Positions 12,547-25,162 of a stretch of 64,000 nucleotides of DNA are shown piece after piece. The stretch comes from Gadus chalcogrammus. Lineage: Eukaryota; Chordata; Actinopteri; Gadiformes; Gadidae. The stretch lies in assembly GCF_026213295.1 (NCBI RefSeq), contig NC_079428.1, positions 8,504,039 to 8,568,038 on the forward strand. The letters are read 5' to 3'. The notes under the pieces were generated by a model. The model had not been told where the DNA came from, did no database searches, and saw only the letters and a list, made by a program, of their open reading frames with translations. Position 1 is the first letter of the stretch. Each line of letters opens with the position of its first letter. A program made the position numbers and the translations under genes.

Positions 12547-13250
12547 ATCTTCTCGCTGCTGTCTAATGATGCTCAACCCTGACTTGAATGAATTCAACAT
12601 AAAGGCACGGCCGTATCAAAACGCTGACCTTCCTCGCTCCACAGTCTCCACTTGCCCACAGTTTATTTTTAGCAATTTTAAATTAGAAATTAGCAATTAA
12701 CCATACGGTATGAGCTGAACGTTTCTTACCTTAGGCCAATCATACGGCTGCCTCAGGATTTCTGAGGAATTTTGGTAGTTGAGGGCTGCCTAGAGATCAC
12801 AGTAAACGTAAAATCTCCTCTTTTTGTACCTGCCCATAGAATCATTTGTATTTAACAAAACAGACCCATTTATACATATAGATAATCAAACCATGACCTT
12901 CAATACATATTAGTATAAATGTATAGAACATTCATACATTAATACAATGCTAGACCGAGTGAGGGCTTAGCTTCTATATCCAAAGCCATGTTCTGTGTGT
13001 GGAGCTACGATCGTATATGTGGAGCCACGATCATATATGTAGCTCCACCCAGGGAGAAGAGATATATTCAGGTATATCATCTATACCTGCCCAAAACATC
13101 CTTTATGTTGAACTAAACCTACACATTTATACCTATACATAATTCAACCTGTACATTCACACCACATGAGTATGAGTGGTGGCAAGCTCATACAATAATA
13201 CAAAGCTAAACTAAAACGACACACTTACATTCATCCCCTTATTAGCGTTC
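12241..13250. other. unassigned, no gene seen
   Basis: Holds a (CT)n array at 12480-12541 and a short direct repeat around GAGC(T/C)ACGATC near 13000-13045. No supported gene. Confidence 0.5.
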
Positions 13251-13257
13251 AGAGGGA

Positions 13258-13565
13258 CAGACAGGTTTAGGGAACTTCGCCTCGTGCCCACTACCTCCGT
13301 CCGTTGACTGATCCCCATTGACTTTGAATGGGGACGGACGCGCAATGCATTGTGGATCCGTCCGTTCCGTTGGAGCCTTCGGCTCCGTCAAAAAGTTGAA
13401 ACATTTTCAATTTTTTTTTTTTTCAACCGTGAACATTTTTTCAACTTTTTCGGCAGCGTTGCTGCCGAAATCAAACGAATTGCTCCGTATTAAACGAATT
13501 GCTCGCTGGGTCCTATGTTCCCCGGTCACATACAAAGCGGGGAACATAGGACCCGGGGAACCTAG
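13258..13565. mobile_element. dispersed element family A, copy 2, with hairpin
   Basis: Matches 11295-11520 in its first half. Positions 13508-13523 and 13539-13554 form a perfect 16-bp stem (GGGTCCTATGTTCCCC) with a 15-base loop. A related start (GCCTCGTGCCCACT) recurs at 20818. Likely a MITE. Confidence 0.5.
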
Positions 13566-13661
13566 GTACTCTCCCGTTATAAAGGCCTTGTGGGTGGTTG
13601 TGGTCTTAGTGAAGTAGCCTAGCCATGGAGTTGGAGAAGTTGGAGTGATTGTTTACGTGTG

Positions 13662-13666
<5 letters not shown>

Positions 13667-13722
<56 letters not shown>
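13667..13722 (+). repeat. (GA)n microsatellite
   Basis: Expanded relative to the short GA tract at 3834 in the source fxr2 3' UTR. Confidence 0.9.
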
Positions 13723-13732
<10 letters not shown>

Positions 13733-14102
13733 CGGCGAGGCCATAGACACACAAGGGCGGACTCACGGTCCCTGCCTGTGTGGCGTCGGGCCGGCGGTGC
13801 CACGCCCGGGGAGGGAGAGGGGGGCGGAGTCAGGACGAGATGGACGGGGAGGCGGGTCTGGTCGTGGGTGCGGATGACGGTTTACTGATAGACTTTGTGC
13901 CTTGAATTTGGGGAAGCTAATTTTTTTTTGGAGTTTATCATTTCGATTTTTTTCCGTTATTTTTTTTTGTTTGTTTCACAAGAAGCATAAAAGCGAGGGA
14001 GGGGTCTTAATTCCTTTTGTTCGTTTTGGTTAAGAGACGGATGGACGGATGAATCTGAGAGCGAGTGATGACTCGACAGTACAGGGGCGTTACTAGTGGC
14101 GG

Positions 14103-14582
14103 GGTCATGCCAAATTTGTACCGGCTGCCAAATTTGTACCGGGCGCGTCATCCATACGTAATCCATTCCAAACCTGCCTGGCAACAGATGATCGCGTCGT
14201 CCGTTGCCTGGCAACGGACGATCGCATTGAATGACATGAAAGGTTCACGAACATTCGCAAACCTTCAAGCTCGTTCATTCGCACTTGTCCGTTATCTGTA
14301 TTGTGCTATTTCGTCCTTGACCTGCTTTAAACACTCAGTTTACTTGCTAAATTTGATTAAACAATTAAATACAATACAAATATAAAGTAAAAACAAGTGT
14401 TATCTAGCGATCCGTTATCTGTATTATGTTATTTCGTCTTTGGCAACATGAGCGCGAATGTTTTTTGAAACCTGCCCGGCAACGGACAACCCTTATGTAA
14501 TCAGTTGTCCGTTGCCTGGCAACGGACAACTGTTGACGTGCCCGGTACAAATTTGGCAGCCGGTACAAATTTGGCATGACAC
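14103..14582. mobile_element. 480-bp foldback/MITE with 46-bp inverted termini
   Basis: The left end GTCATGCCAAATTTGTACCG continues GCTGCCAAATTTGTACCGGG, and the right end is its reverse complement over about 46 bp. Each terminus holds the direct repeat GCCAAATTTGTACCGG twice. Subterminal GTTGCCTGGCAACGGAC blocks also occur in both halves. The source fxr2 3' UTR at about 4268 gives the empty site; a 3-bp CGG duplication is the simplest reading, though the exact boundary is ambiguous in the GGCGGCGG context. No transposase is encoded. Confidence 0.85.
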
Positions 14583-15411
14583 CGGCGGAGAGCGAGGAGT
14601 ACAGGAGCGGCAGTGGTGAATGGGTTAATAAAAACAGAGCGAGGGATGTTTGGTGCCAAACAGGAAATTCAAGTGCTTGTTCTTTGCTATCGGCTGCGGC
14701 GGCATAGGGGCGTGGACGTGGGCGGAGGTGTGAGGGCGCACGCGCGGAACGGTTAGGGGTCCACTAAAAGAAACGGTTAGGGGTGGGATAAGGGGTCCTG
14801 GCGTTCGCCTTAAGAGTCTCCTACGTCACATTTCACTTCGGCCTCCCTCCTATTCTCAGCTTGGGGGGGAGGGGTGGTGGAGGGTTCCAGCAGCTCTGTA
14901 GCCAGAACAAGAAATAAATCAATTACAAAATGTCAAATGAATAGATAATGAAACGGTAAAGGAAGCCTATACTGTGCCTGAGAGGGGTCCTACGGGACGG
15001 AGCGCATACACACCTATACAGACCCACTCACACATATACACACACTCTGAGATGAGGAGGTGGGGCGCAGGGAGGCTGGCCAGGCGAAGTCGATGCGTTT
15101 GGAGGGGGCCCCCTCTGGGTTTCTGATACATCAGTAGATACATGGTGGAGTGGAAGCGCGCCCTTGCCCGTGACGCGGTAGCTCGCACGCCGTCACCTGT
15201 TGTCTTGGTAACCTCTCTCAAAAGCAATTGCAAAATTGTTCTTTTGTTTTTGTTTGTGTTCTTTCCACAAAATACAATTAATCAAATAAAACAAAAATGG
15301 AAGTGAACCTCTCTCTCAACATGATCTTTTTGATCTTACTTTATTTGCAACAAGCCTCCTCGCAGTTCTCTGGTGCACACACCCACAAGACATCCTGGTT
15401 AAATATCCTGG

Positions 15412-15532
<121 letters not shown>

Positions 15533-15821
15533 CAAGCACATCCGTTGTGACACTAGCTATTTGGTTGACTCCTCACTGCTCACCACTCAGATGCTGATGG
15601 GCTGTCGTGGATGCCGTTGGAATTTGAGGAATACATTCGCAGCTGTACTGCAGAGTGAGTTCAAAAGGAACTCAAAGGGAATTCAAGTTTTAAATTCTGC
15701 ATCGCAAAACAAGCCTTTACATTCGCCATATTAACGCTATGCACGCCACATTTACGTACCGCGGTACACCTCTGTAACCGCTCCGAAGTGCCTGTACCGT
15801 GACGGTTCGGTACAAATACGT

Positions 15822-16180
15822 GTGTCGTTAGACCCCTACAGGAAAGTGCAGGGAAGAGACCTTCAGCCAGGCGACAGAGTTCTCCTCCGAAACCTAACCC
15901 CCAGAGGCGGGCCCGGCGAGATTCAGTCCTACTGGGAGGACCAAGAGTACAAGGTCAAAGACAGGAAAGCGGATGACAGCCCCGTCTACCAGATCAGCCC
16001 AGAAAATGGGAAAGGAAGGGACAGGGTCGTCCACAGAAACCTGCTGCCGCCCTGCGACTACCTACCTGTTGACCAGCCATCAGCAACGAATCTGCAGCCC
16101 AAGAAAGACGCCCAGAGACCTGCAAAGAAAGGAACAAGACCAAGACATCAACCATCGCAGCCGCCAGAGCCAGATAACAC

Positions 16181-16226
<46 letters not shown>

Positions 16227-16415
16227 TACACCGGCAACCTCCACTGGCATCTCAGACCTGGCAGGGGGAGGCGTCTAAGGCACCTGGATCCTCTGGCAGA
16301 GCCCTTCCAGCCTCAGCACCAAGGAGAGGATGTACCACTACAGAGCGAAGAGGATTTGCCACCACAGAGCGAAGAGGATTTGCCACTACAGAGCGAAGAG
16401 GATTTGCCACTATAA
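15822..16415 (+). pseudogene. Ty3/gypsy integrase C-terminus, 5' truncated
   Basis: The frame reads DLQPGDRVLLRNL, YWEDQEYKV, PVYQISPE and VVHRNLLPPC. This is the order seen in the C-terminal (GPY/F-type) region of Ty3/gypsy integrases. It is followed by an Asp run encoded by a (GAC)n tract (16182-16226) and three tandem repeats of a 24-nt acidic unit (LPxQSEED) at 16338-16410. No protease, reverse transcriptase, RNase H or integrase core is present upstream, where the fxr2 duplicate and AT-rich DNA lie. It is therefore the 3' remnant of a retrotransposon. Confidence 0.8.
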
Positions 16416-16712
16416 CCTCAGAGATCTGACCCGGGTCCTGAAAGGCCTGAGCATGGTCAGTCAGGGGCAGAGTCTCAAGCCCTGAACAATGGGGAGGTAG
16501 AGATGGTAAGACAACCACCCCAGAGGCTGAGACAGGGACCTGTGGTACTGAGTTATGATTGATTAGGCCAGCCGTCCTTAGTGTGAAACTGTAAGTTGAC
16601 AGAGAATCAGGTTACACATACAAATACCTTTTGGAGGCCTTGGGTATGTGAGGCTTGTTAAAAACATTGATAATGCCTTAAGGTTCACAGAAATGTCAGG
16701 TGCCATTTCATC

Positions 16713-17082
16713 TTTTGGGGGGAGACTGTGGCATTGTGTTTTAAAAGACAGAGGAGGATTTGCCCCCCCTTTCAATGTTTACACCAAAGTCAACAAGCTA
16801 AACGCAGGTTCTGTCTTATATCACAAGGTATTTTGAATGGCTTACATTATTTGCTGAGCGAACTCGTCTTCACCAGCAGAGCGCGCTCTAGGTCTTACAG
16901 TTGGCTGGGCATCAGTGACTGACACCAGTAGCACCGAAGTAGGACAGTACATGAAGTATAGCCAATGAATGTACACTACGCTAAAGAGAGCGCATCTCTA
17001 ATGTGAACTGTTTATATTTCCAACAGGAAATAAAGGTTTTGCAAAAGAAAGAACCAAGCTTCATTCGTATACCTGTAACACA
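16713..17082 (+). mobile_element. putative Ty3/gypsy polypurine tract and 3' LTR
   Basis: A purine-rich TTTTGGGGGGAGA (16713-16725) precedes TGTGGCATTG. An AATAAA lies at about 17028. A plausible LTR runs to TAACACA at 17082 (about 356 bp, TG...CA). The portion from CCAGTAGC onward is repeated at 24640-25060, directly left of tandem unit 3. Confidence 0.6.
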
Positions 17083-17104
17083 AACCAGCAACTACGACAA
17101 GACT

Positions 17105-17242
<138 letters not shown>

Positions 17243-18479
17243 GCCTAAAAAACATGTTTGAAGGTGGGAAGCCACATCCTGAGAGCTACGATAGACTCTG
17301 GGGACATAAACAGTTGCTTGTTCAGACAAATGCGCAATCTGAGTGGCATCTCCACATTAAGGCTGACATTTGCTCCGTTCAAAAGCAGGTTTGACACAAT
17401 TTTTTATTAATATTATTTGGAGTAGTTCATTCCCGTGTTTGGTGTTTGATATTGTCGAGGTTAAATATTATTTAGCAATTATTTTAGTTTGTTTGCATTG
17501 TTTATTCTAAGTATATGCTTAAGGCTAGTTCAAGTGCTTCCATTATAAATTATGATTATCAATAAAAAAATAATATTAGATTAACATGGATCTGAGATGA
17601 ATAATTTACGTAAAAAATGTAAAATGTTGGGTTGAATGCTGTTTTTTTTTTAAAAAGTGTAAATGCAGGCAACGACAAAAGTCTTTGTCGTCAAAAGTAC
17701 TTTTGTTACCACCTGACTCATAATTCATTTTTTTAACTTTTTTATTAAACTTTTTAAATGAATCTCTTTGATTGAGGCAAAGACGGGCAGCAGCAGAATT
17801 CACAGGGTTTCAGAAATACATTAATAAATGCACGAAAGTAGTTATCCGAACATCTGCTGCCTGCTCTCTAACATCCAAACCACCTGAGAGGCCGAGCCCA
17901 TGAGATGTGTCTGTGGGACTGTGTCACACAGACACAGTCCTTACAGAGACACCCATCACAATGATCTAAAGCTATGACTACAGAAACAATATTAGCTTGA
18001 CCAATATGAGGCAAATAACATTAGTCTCATTTAAATTCAAAGAACGATATTTTTCCGTTAGGAACTTCATACGTGGAGGAGCAGCAGGGTGTGACCATAC
18101 CCAATAGTACATACGAACAAAAACACGCCCACACGCACACACACACACTCCATAAGCCCACACTAGACATGGCAGATAAAAAAATAAAAATAAAATCCTT
18201 GCTAAACCTTGTGAATAAATAGTATTACCTCCATAGTGGAAGATAAATAAATAATTTAAAAAGATTCCAGGTATTATAACGAGAGGAGACAGTTCAGAGA
18301 GGGATTCAACCATTCAAAAGTCATATGGATTTTGTTTTGAGTGCCTGTGTTGGACTGTTGTTTTGTCTCACAAAAACCCACGGACCAGTTAGTCCCAATG
18401 AATTCAAACTCTAACCACAATACATTTGCACTACCTCCCATAAGTAACCCAGACATGCAGATTTTGTTTTAAGATATAT

Positions 18480-18536
<57 letters not shown>

Positions 18537-18842
18537 TATTTAATTTGTAGAGCACTTTACATTCAGAAATCTCAAAGTGCTATAGAGTTTATGCATCATC
18601 ATCATCATCATTTTTTCCCACTCGGCGCATTTCATGGCCTTGGGGCGCTTCTGCTGGATAGTTGGAAGTCTCTGTTCCAGCATCAGCAGGATGTCTGCAT
18701 TCGACATCACATCGTGACTTCAGTCAGGGTTAGGTGCTTTGTCAAAGACACCTCGACACTCTGCTTGGTGAAGCCGGGGATCGAACCAACAACCTTCAGG
18801 TTACCAGCCAACCCGCTCTACCACCTGAGCTACTGCCGCCCA
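18480..18842 (-). mobile_element. tRNA-derived SINE with LINE-like tail
   Basis: On the minus strand: A-box TAGCTCAGGTGGTAGAGCGG, B-box GGTTCGATCCC, a body of about 200 bp, then a tail reading CTTTGAGATTTCTGAATG, and a (TTA)n run (18481-18537). This is the standard layout of a tRNA-headed SINE sharing a LINE 3' tail. Confidence 0.8.
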
Positions 18843-18877
18843 GAGAGACGAAAAAATAAATAAAACGTTTTGTTTAA

Positions 18878-19338
18878 AGGGGACCTATTATGCTTTTCGA
18901 CTTTTATTACCTAGAAACGTTGTTATAATGATTGATAGTCATGTTTAAACATACACAAAAAACGATGTCGATTTTCGGGAAACTCTTCCTCTCACCTGGG
19001 CGCTTTCAGCATTCTCTGTCAACGCTCGGTTTCGCCCTTTTCGCCCTGATTGGTTACCTTCCTTGAAGCACGCGCGCGGGCAGATTGGACCAGGCATATG
19101 GGGGCGAGGCAGGAGTGCCTCTACGTAGATGATTTCCCGGAAATGTGAACAAATGAATCGCAAATGTTGTTGTCCCGAGTGTTTAGCGCTCTGCACAGCC
19201 ACCCCAGACTGTCAGCAGGGAATACATCGAAATGCATGAACGTCATCATTTGACACTTTAGTATGGTTAAACATGACTATCAATCATTCTAAAAACGTTT
19301 GTAGGTCATAAAAGTCGAAAAAGCATAATAAGTCCCCT
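18878..19338. mobile_element. TTAA-target MITE (piggyBac-like), 461 bp
   Basis: The termini AGGGGACCTATTATGC and AGGGGACTTATTATGC are inverted, and the similarity extends about 75 bp inward. TTAA flanks both sides (18874-18877 and 19339-19342). TTAA target duplication is typical of the piggyBac superfamily; the internal sequence is non-coding. Confidence 0.8.
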
Positions 19339-19344
19339 TTAAAC

Positions 19345-19555
19345 ATATAATGCATAAACAGAAAAAGGGAAATTAGCAAAAGGCTTTTTAAAAATGATAA
19401 GTCGCAAGTTTTTTTTAAAAACAGCTGTAGTCTGTGGGGGCTTCAGGTGGTCAGGGAGGGCGTTCCATAGTCTTGGGACAGCAGCGGGGAAAGCCTGATG
19501 CCCATGGTGCGGATCTTGGTCTTGGGTGGTCTGAGGGTGTGTGCTGATGCATTTA
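19345..19555 (-). pseudogene. LINE reverse-transcriptase ORF, C-terminal fragment
   Basis: Minus-strand frame reads AFPAAVPRLWNALPDHLK and TAVFKKNLR, the terminal motif of L2/Rex-type LINE ORF2 proteins. The homologous position is empty in units 1 and 3. Confidence 0.65.
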
Positions 19556-19996
19556 AATATATCGTTGGTACAATTTGCCAACAACTGGCTGCTAAAAAAG
19601 GGGCTTCACTTGTTCCAGATTTAACTCGAGCTGCTTCATTCATTCATCTACAATAAAGTTTTAGTTTTAGGATTTCAAGATTTGGATTTGGATTTATATT
19701 TGTGAGATTTTTGTGTGGTGTTATGACTGTACCACCCTGTTCACGGAAAGCAGTACCTAGTAGGTAAACAAGAAACCCACAATTCATAGGTTCCCCATTA
19801 AACCATCTGAGGCAAGTTTCAAAAAGCCTAATTTCCTCCGAAACTCATGCCCCAGCTTTGGTTTCATATCTCAAGACGACTTTCATAACACCTTGTGGTA
19901 AAACACTCTCATACTCTCTCATCCCATGTTTTACATCTGTCTATCACTCTCTTATCATCTTTCTCTTTCCCTGTCTGTGTCTGTCCGTCCGTAGCC

Positions 19997-22210
19997 ATGG
20001 CGATGATCCAACAACAGGTGATGACCAACCAGCCCAGTGTGGTGGTGACCTCGGCTTTCGAGCCGGGGAGGGAGATGTGGTCATCCAGCTTGTGCAGCTG
20101 CTGTGACGACATGGAGATATGTGGGTATCTGTTTCTATTACCACTGACTCAATACCATCCCCAGTCTCTGCAGTCCACCAATGAGAAAGCTTACTCTATA
20201 CGTCTCGGCCAATCGGATTCTTATATTTGTTACCTGCAATAGACCTCTGAAGAATAAGTCCCGCCTCCGAGGCTCCTGGTTCCATCCGACAAATGTCAAT
20301 GGGAAATAACATGGGGTTTTTCAATGATCGCACACAGGGACGTCCCTAGGAATTCTGAGCTCCCTGACAGAATTCAGTTATGGAGCCCCCCCCCCCCCCC
20401 CCCCCCCCCCCCCCCACACACACACACATAGTGTGAGTGCACCCTAAGATACGTCATATAATTCAGAATATGTCTCATAATTATCTGAACATATTAAACA
20501 ATGTTGTCAACAGTCTATTTGATTTGATTGAGCTGGGCATGACTAAATATGTATTTGTATGTTTTGATTTGCTGCATTAATCTACAATAAATAGCACCTA
20601 TTGATCTAAGGGTAGACTACTTAACTAAAGGTAGCTAAATTGTAAGTATCCTTGGTTTAATGTCTGCTAATATTTTAATGCAGCCAATCAAAATATTCAA
20701 AATCTGTTTACATAAATGTTATTATCATGCTGGCAAGCAGTATGGAATGTTAATCATTGCATTATTAAGCAATAGATCACGACAGGCTGTGGTATGCGCT
20801 CATTATACCAATGTACGCCTCGTGCCCACTGCACCGTCAGTCAACGGATATGGGAAGGCGTGTCTGACGGATGGGGGAGTAGTCTTTGCAGCATGGCGAC
20901 ACATTAGTGCCATAATTCACTAATGTGATAAAAGATGCATTCGGGCGTATTATATTATTCCTGCGAGCGCGCAAATGATCTTTGCGCGCGCGCAAATTAC
21001 CTCTGCGCCACCTACAGAGTTTGTTATGTACGATCATTCAAAAACACAATGTTATTTCCCATTGACATTTGACCGATGGAACCGGATCCTCGAGGCAAGA
21101 CTTATTCTTCAGAGGTCTATGTGAATGGTTTGTCAACTTGACAAGACAATAACTTGACACTTGCTTAGGGAAGACTACAGGTTGACTGTGGATGTCGGGC
21201 TCGAACCCAGAACCTTTGAGCTCGGAGTCAAACACCCAAAATGAGTCTATCTTCTTGTCCCCTCAGTAATGAATAAACTGCTGAAGTGGAAGTGGCTGAC
21301 CAACCCTGAGGTGGCAGGGGGAGGCTCAGTGCTTTACTCTGCTTGTACCTCAGTTACTAACATTCAGCTCAAATATTCTCCCGCTGTGCTTTGAGAATAG
21401 TGTTTTAGGGTTTTCAAACAACATCTGGTGGGTAGTTCTGATTTTAATGTAGGATTTTGACATTTTAATGGGGAGAGGAGTCCTGGTATTGAAAAGTAAT
21501 GCATGCCCGTGGGGAATGATTGATCAATCAGAAAGTAGTCAACCGTGCTTTGTCAAAATAATAATACCTGTCTCAACTGTGGCGCACCGTGCAGGCTGCC
21601 TTGGATTTTGGTGCCCGTGCGTCCTGCCCTGTAAGGTCAGCGCAGACCACGGCGAGGGTCTGTGTCTCCCCCTGCTGGAGTATTGGAGCGGCATAGTGCC
21701 AGCCGTGGCCCTGGGCCTCCGGATCTCCGTGAGAGAGCGCTACCGCATAAAGGCAAGTGGGCCCCAACAATAATTACGATGCAACAACAACAACTCACCT
21801 GATTTCCTTTATTGTTATCCAAAATATCACAATAACAGTCATTTTTTCTTACAACCCCTGTGGTTGGAAAAGGGGTGATACACACTTATCCCCCCTCACT
21901 CACTCACTCACTCACTCAAACTTTCCCAAACAGATTAAATAGGGTTTATCCATGAAATCAAAGACAATATCAATTAATTATTAATGAATCAATAATTAGT
22001 TTGCGTCTTCTCTATTCCCCACCACAGGGCTCCATTTGTGACGACTGTTGTATCGTCACGTTCTGCGGCATATGCTCATACTGTCAGCTGGCACGGGAAC
22101 TCAAGGAACGCCGGTGCCGTCACACACAGGTCATCTCCTCCACCACCGTGCAGGTCACCTCGAATCCTCCGGCATATTACCCTGTCCAAGGCTACGGTCC
22201 CCCACAATAA
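19997..22210 (+). CDS. PLAC8/cornifelin-family protein, tandem copy 2
   Basis: Coding exons 19997-20120, 21595-21752, 22028-22210 give 154 aa. The ATG context (GCCATGG) and upstream pyrimidine tract plus AG are as in copy 1. The Cys-rich domain is intact: SCCDDMEI-CCLGFWCPC, SADHGEGLC, VRERYRIK, GSICDDCCIVTFC, QLARELKERR. In the first Cys cluster ALACQVS of copies 1 and 3 is replaced by VLPCKVS here. Intron 1 (about 1.5 kb) is GT-AG. Intron 2 has the ideal GC-donor AAG|GCAAGT. Intron 1 is enlarged by a foldback element with a second insertion inside it. Function as for copy 1; expression cannot be judged from sequence. Confidence 0.85.
20241..21118. mobile_element. foldback element in intron 1 of copy 2, split by a nested insertion
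   Basis: The ends AGACCTCTGAAGAATAAGTC and its reverse complement are flanked by AT. The inner stem includes ATGTCAATGGGAAATAACAT. Relative to the 199-bp version in copy 3, about 680 bp (roughly 20310-20995) has been inserted, including a 30-C tract (20386-20415) and a GCCTCGTGCCCACT family-A start at 20818. Confidence 0.8.
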
Positions 22211-22464
22211 TAGGCAGGACCCAAGGCTTTATACTTGATAATAAGGTGTGCAATTGTATTGTACAAAACATGCATTCACCAGTACTAAAACTTTTAGTTT
22301 TGCATTACATTAAAAAATCTAAAAATATTTTCCCCCCCGAAAAAACAGCAACACATAAGTACTGTGTTGCTGATGAAACATTTATTTTAGGCAAAACTGT
22401 TGTGTAGTGTGTGTCTTTGTATGAGTGTGTTGCTGCAATCATAAAATAAATAAAAACTAAGTAT

Positions 22465-22587
<123 letters not shown>

Positions 22588-22849
22588 TTTGTGTGTGTGT
22601 GCGTGTGTGTGGTGTTTCTGCCTCACAAAAAACTACAACTAAGATGATCTGTATCTACATTAAGTGTTGTGGGGAATGAGAGACAAAGAGATGATAAAGG
22701 GGGAGATCCTGCTCAGTTCTGCAATGATATAAAGAGTTGCTTGGATACACATTTAACCAATACCAATTCAGTTTACTCAAAACTGGTGATAATTAAAGAA
22801 TGCATATAGGTAACATGTACAGTAATAACATATCTTACAATAAGTCTTA

Positions 22850-23290
22850 CCTCTTATCAAAACAAGTGTCAATTCTTCTTTGGACAGATGCAGCCCATCT
22901 CTGGAGGACTTTCATGGGATCCAGGGGAATTTTTCTATGCACATCCATTAGAGCAAGGCCAGAAAGCTTCTCATCCCCCATACCGGATCTTAACCAGGGT
23001 TTTGAGGCGGCGTAGAGCCAAAAAATACCTCTCACGAGAATGTGGTCACTGGCAATGTGAGGTAAATGCAAAGGATGTATTTAATATTAGGATAGAATTG
23101 CATGATGCTGCTTCACGGTAATCCTCTTCTTCGTTGGGGTAACACCAATGGTACCGGCCATCTCCGCTGCTTGTTTGTACATGGCAATGAATCTCTCATC
23201 ATTTCAACCACTTTCCTTCCTTCATCATAAGCACAAATGATATCCACATCTGGAGACTGATGTCGTATTGGCAATAGCAGTTGTGTGCCA
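22850..23290 (-). pseudogene. hAT transposase C-terminal fragment, frameshifted
   Basis: Read on the minus strand, successive frames give DVDIICAYDEGRKVV, MAGTIGVTPTKKRIT, RERYFLALRRLKT and EKLSGLALMDVHRKIPLDP. These are typical of the C-terminal dimerisation region of hAT transposases of the ZMYM/TTF-like type. At least two frame changes and stops separate the pieces, so it is dead. Confidence 0.75.
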
Positions 23291-23639
23291 CCTAGTGGTG
23301 GACCAGCGGATTAACACGTTTTAATTGCCCTTAGCGCCGTTATCACAGAAACGAAACTTTAGGAAAAAATACCGAGGACATGACCTCGGTGTCCTCAATG
23401 GTAGGTACGGCCTTGACCGTCCTTCAGTCATATGTCAACCACCGCATTTAGGAGTAGATTTAGAGCAGGAGGCCTCAGTTTAATCACGAACAGCGTTAGG
23501 ACCGAAGCTGAGACGGATGGACAGAAATTGTTTATAATATCAAAGGATTGGACATGACCTCATAAACCATCAAGGACCCTGAGCAAATCAACCATCAAGG
23601 ACCCTGACCTAATCAACCATAAAGGTCTATGGAGTGGCG

Positions 23640-24120
23640 AAGTCCCGCCCCTTCGGGTGGGGCTCATGGGACCTATGAGATCGAAAAATATGAATGGGTG
23701 TCAATGGAGAGAAAATAATTATTTTCTGGTCCCAGTCTTTATATGCCCTGGATTACACATATGTTGTTTTTGGATTTAAATGATAATTTTTCATGCAAAG
23801 AAAACTAAAAAGTTTCGTGAAGAACTTTGATAATTTTAGGTTTTATGTGAGGCCGCATTATGAACTACAGCTCTTCGCTGCTCTCGACGCATATGATATA
23901 CGTCACCACACCCGCACTTGGAACTCGGCACAGAGATGGCACATAGAGATGGCACATAACTAAAACTCTCCACATGCCCCGACTTATAGTGGTTTTCACC
24001 TCTTTCTATGCTTTTATCCTCGCCTTGAAAAAAAGTGGTGAAGTGGAGCAGAGAGATCGCCATCTCTGTGCCGAGTTCCAAGTGCGGGTGTGGTGACGTA
24101 TATCATATGCAGTTAAAGGA
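23640..24120. mobile_element. dispersed element family B with long inverted repeat
   Basis: 23655-23870 is repeated in inverse orientation at about 30243-30470. The right part holds a near-perfect inverted repeat of about 50 bp (23890-23940 and 24057-24110), each arm containing CATATGATATACGTCACCAC, with a spacer of about 115 bp. No protein is encoded. Confidence 0.65.
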
Positions 24121-24639
24121 ACAGTTTTTTTTTAGTTTCGAGAGTAGGCCTATTGTGAGAATAATACAGGTGCTGACAGTGGGTTGAAGAAGAGTTATAT
24201 TAGGTTAAGGCAGTGCATAGGTATAATTCATAAAGGTTTAACAACATGAAAGCAGTTAAACAGTGATTAATTCGAGTAATAAGACCAGGTTATTCAGTCT
24301 GGAGTAATGTTATTGTAATGCTCTAGGTCATTTGACTTCATGCATTTATGTTTACCTTTACTTACAGTATGTTTAAAGAGTTAATTCTACACTTAGAAGA
24401 GACAGTATTTTCATAATTGAGGTTACATGCTTATACTTACCTGTGGGCCCTGTAATAGTAAAGTGAACATGTATTTAGGTGCCTAGCATTGGTAGTTAGA
24501 CTAACTGAAGAAGAGATACTGAGTAATGTGCTAAGAGTAGCAGGTCTATTGCACGTGTATATGATTAATGTGTATTATAAGATGTGTTGTTATTGAGAGC
24601 ATGTGTTTTGATATGTATTAGATTAGATGATATGGGCCA

Positions 24640-24640
<1 letters not shown>
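24121..24640. other. unassigned AT-rich spacer
   Basis: No gene, repeat partner or motif recognised within the window. Confidence 0.4.
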
Positions 24641-25162
<522 letters not shown>

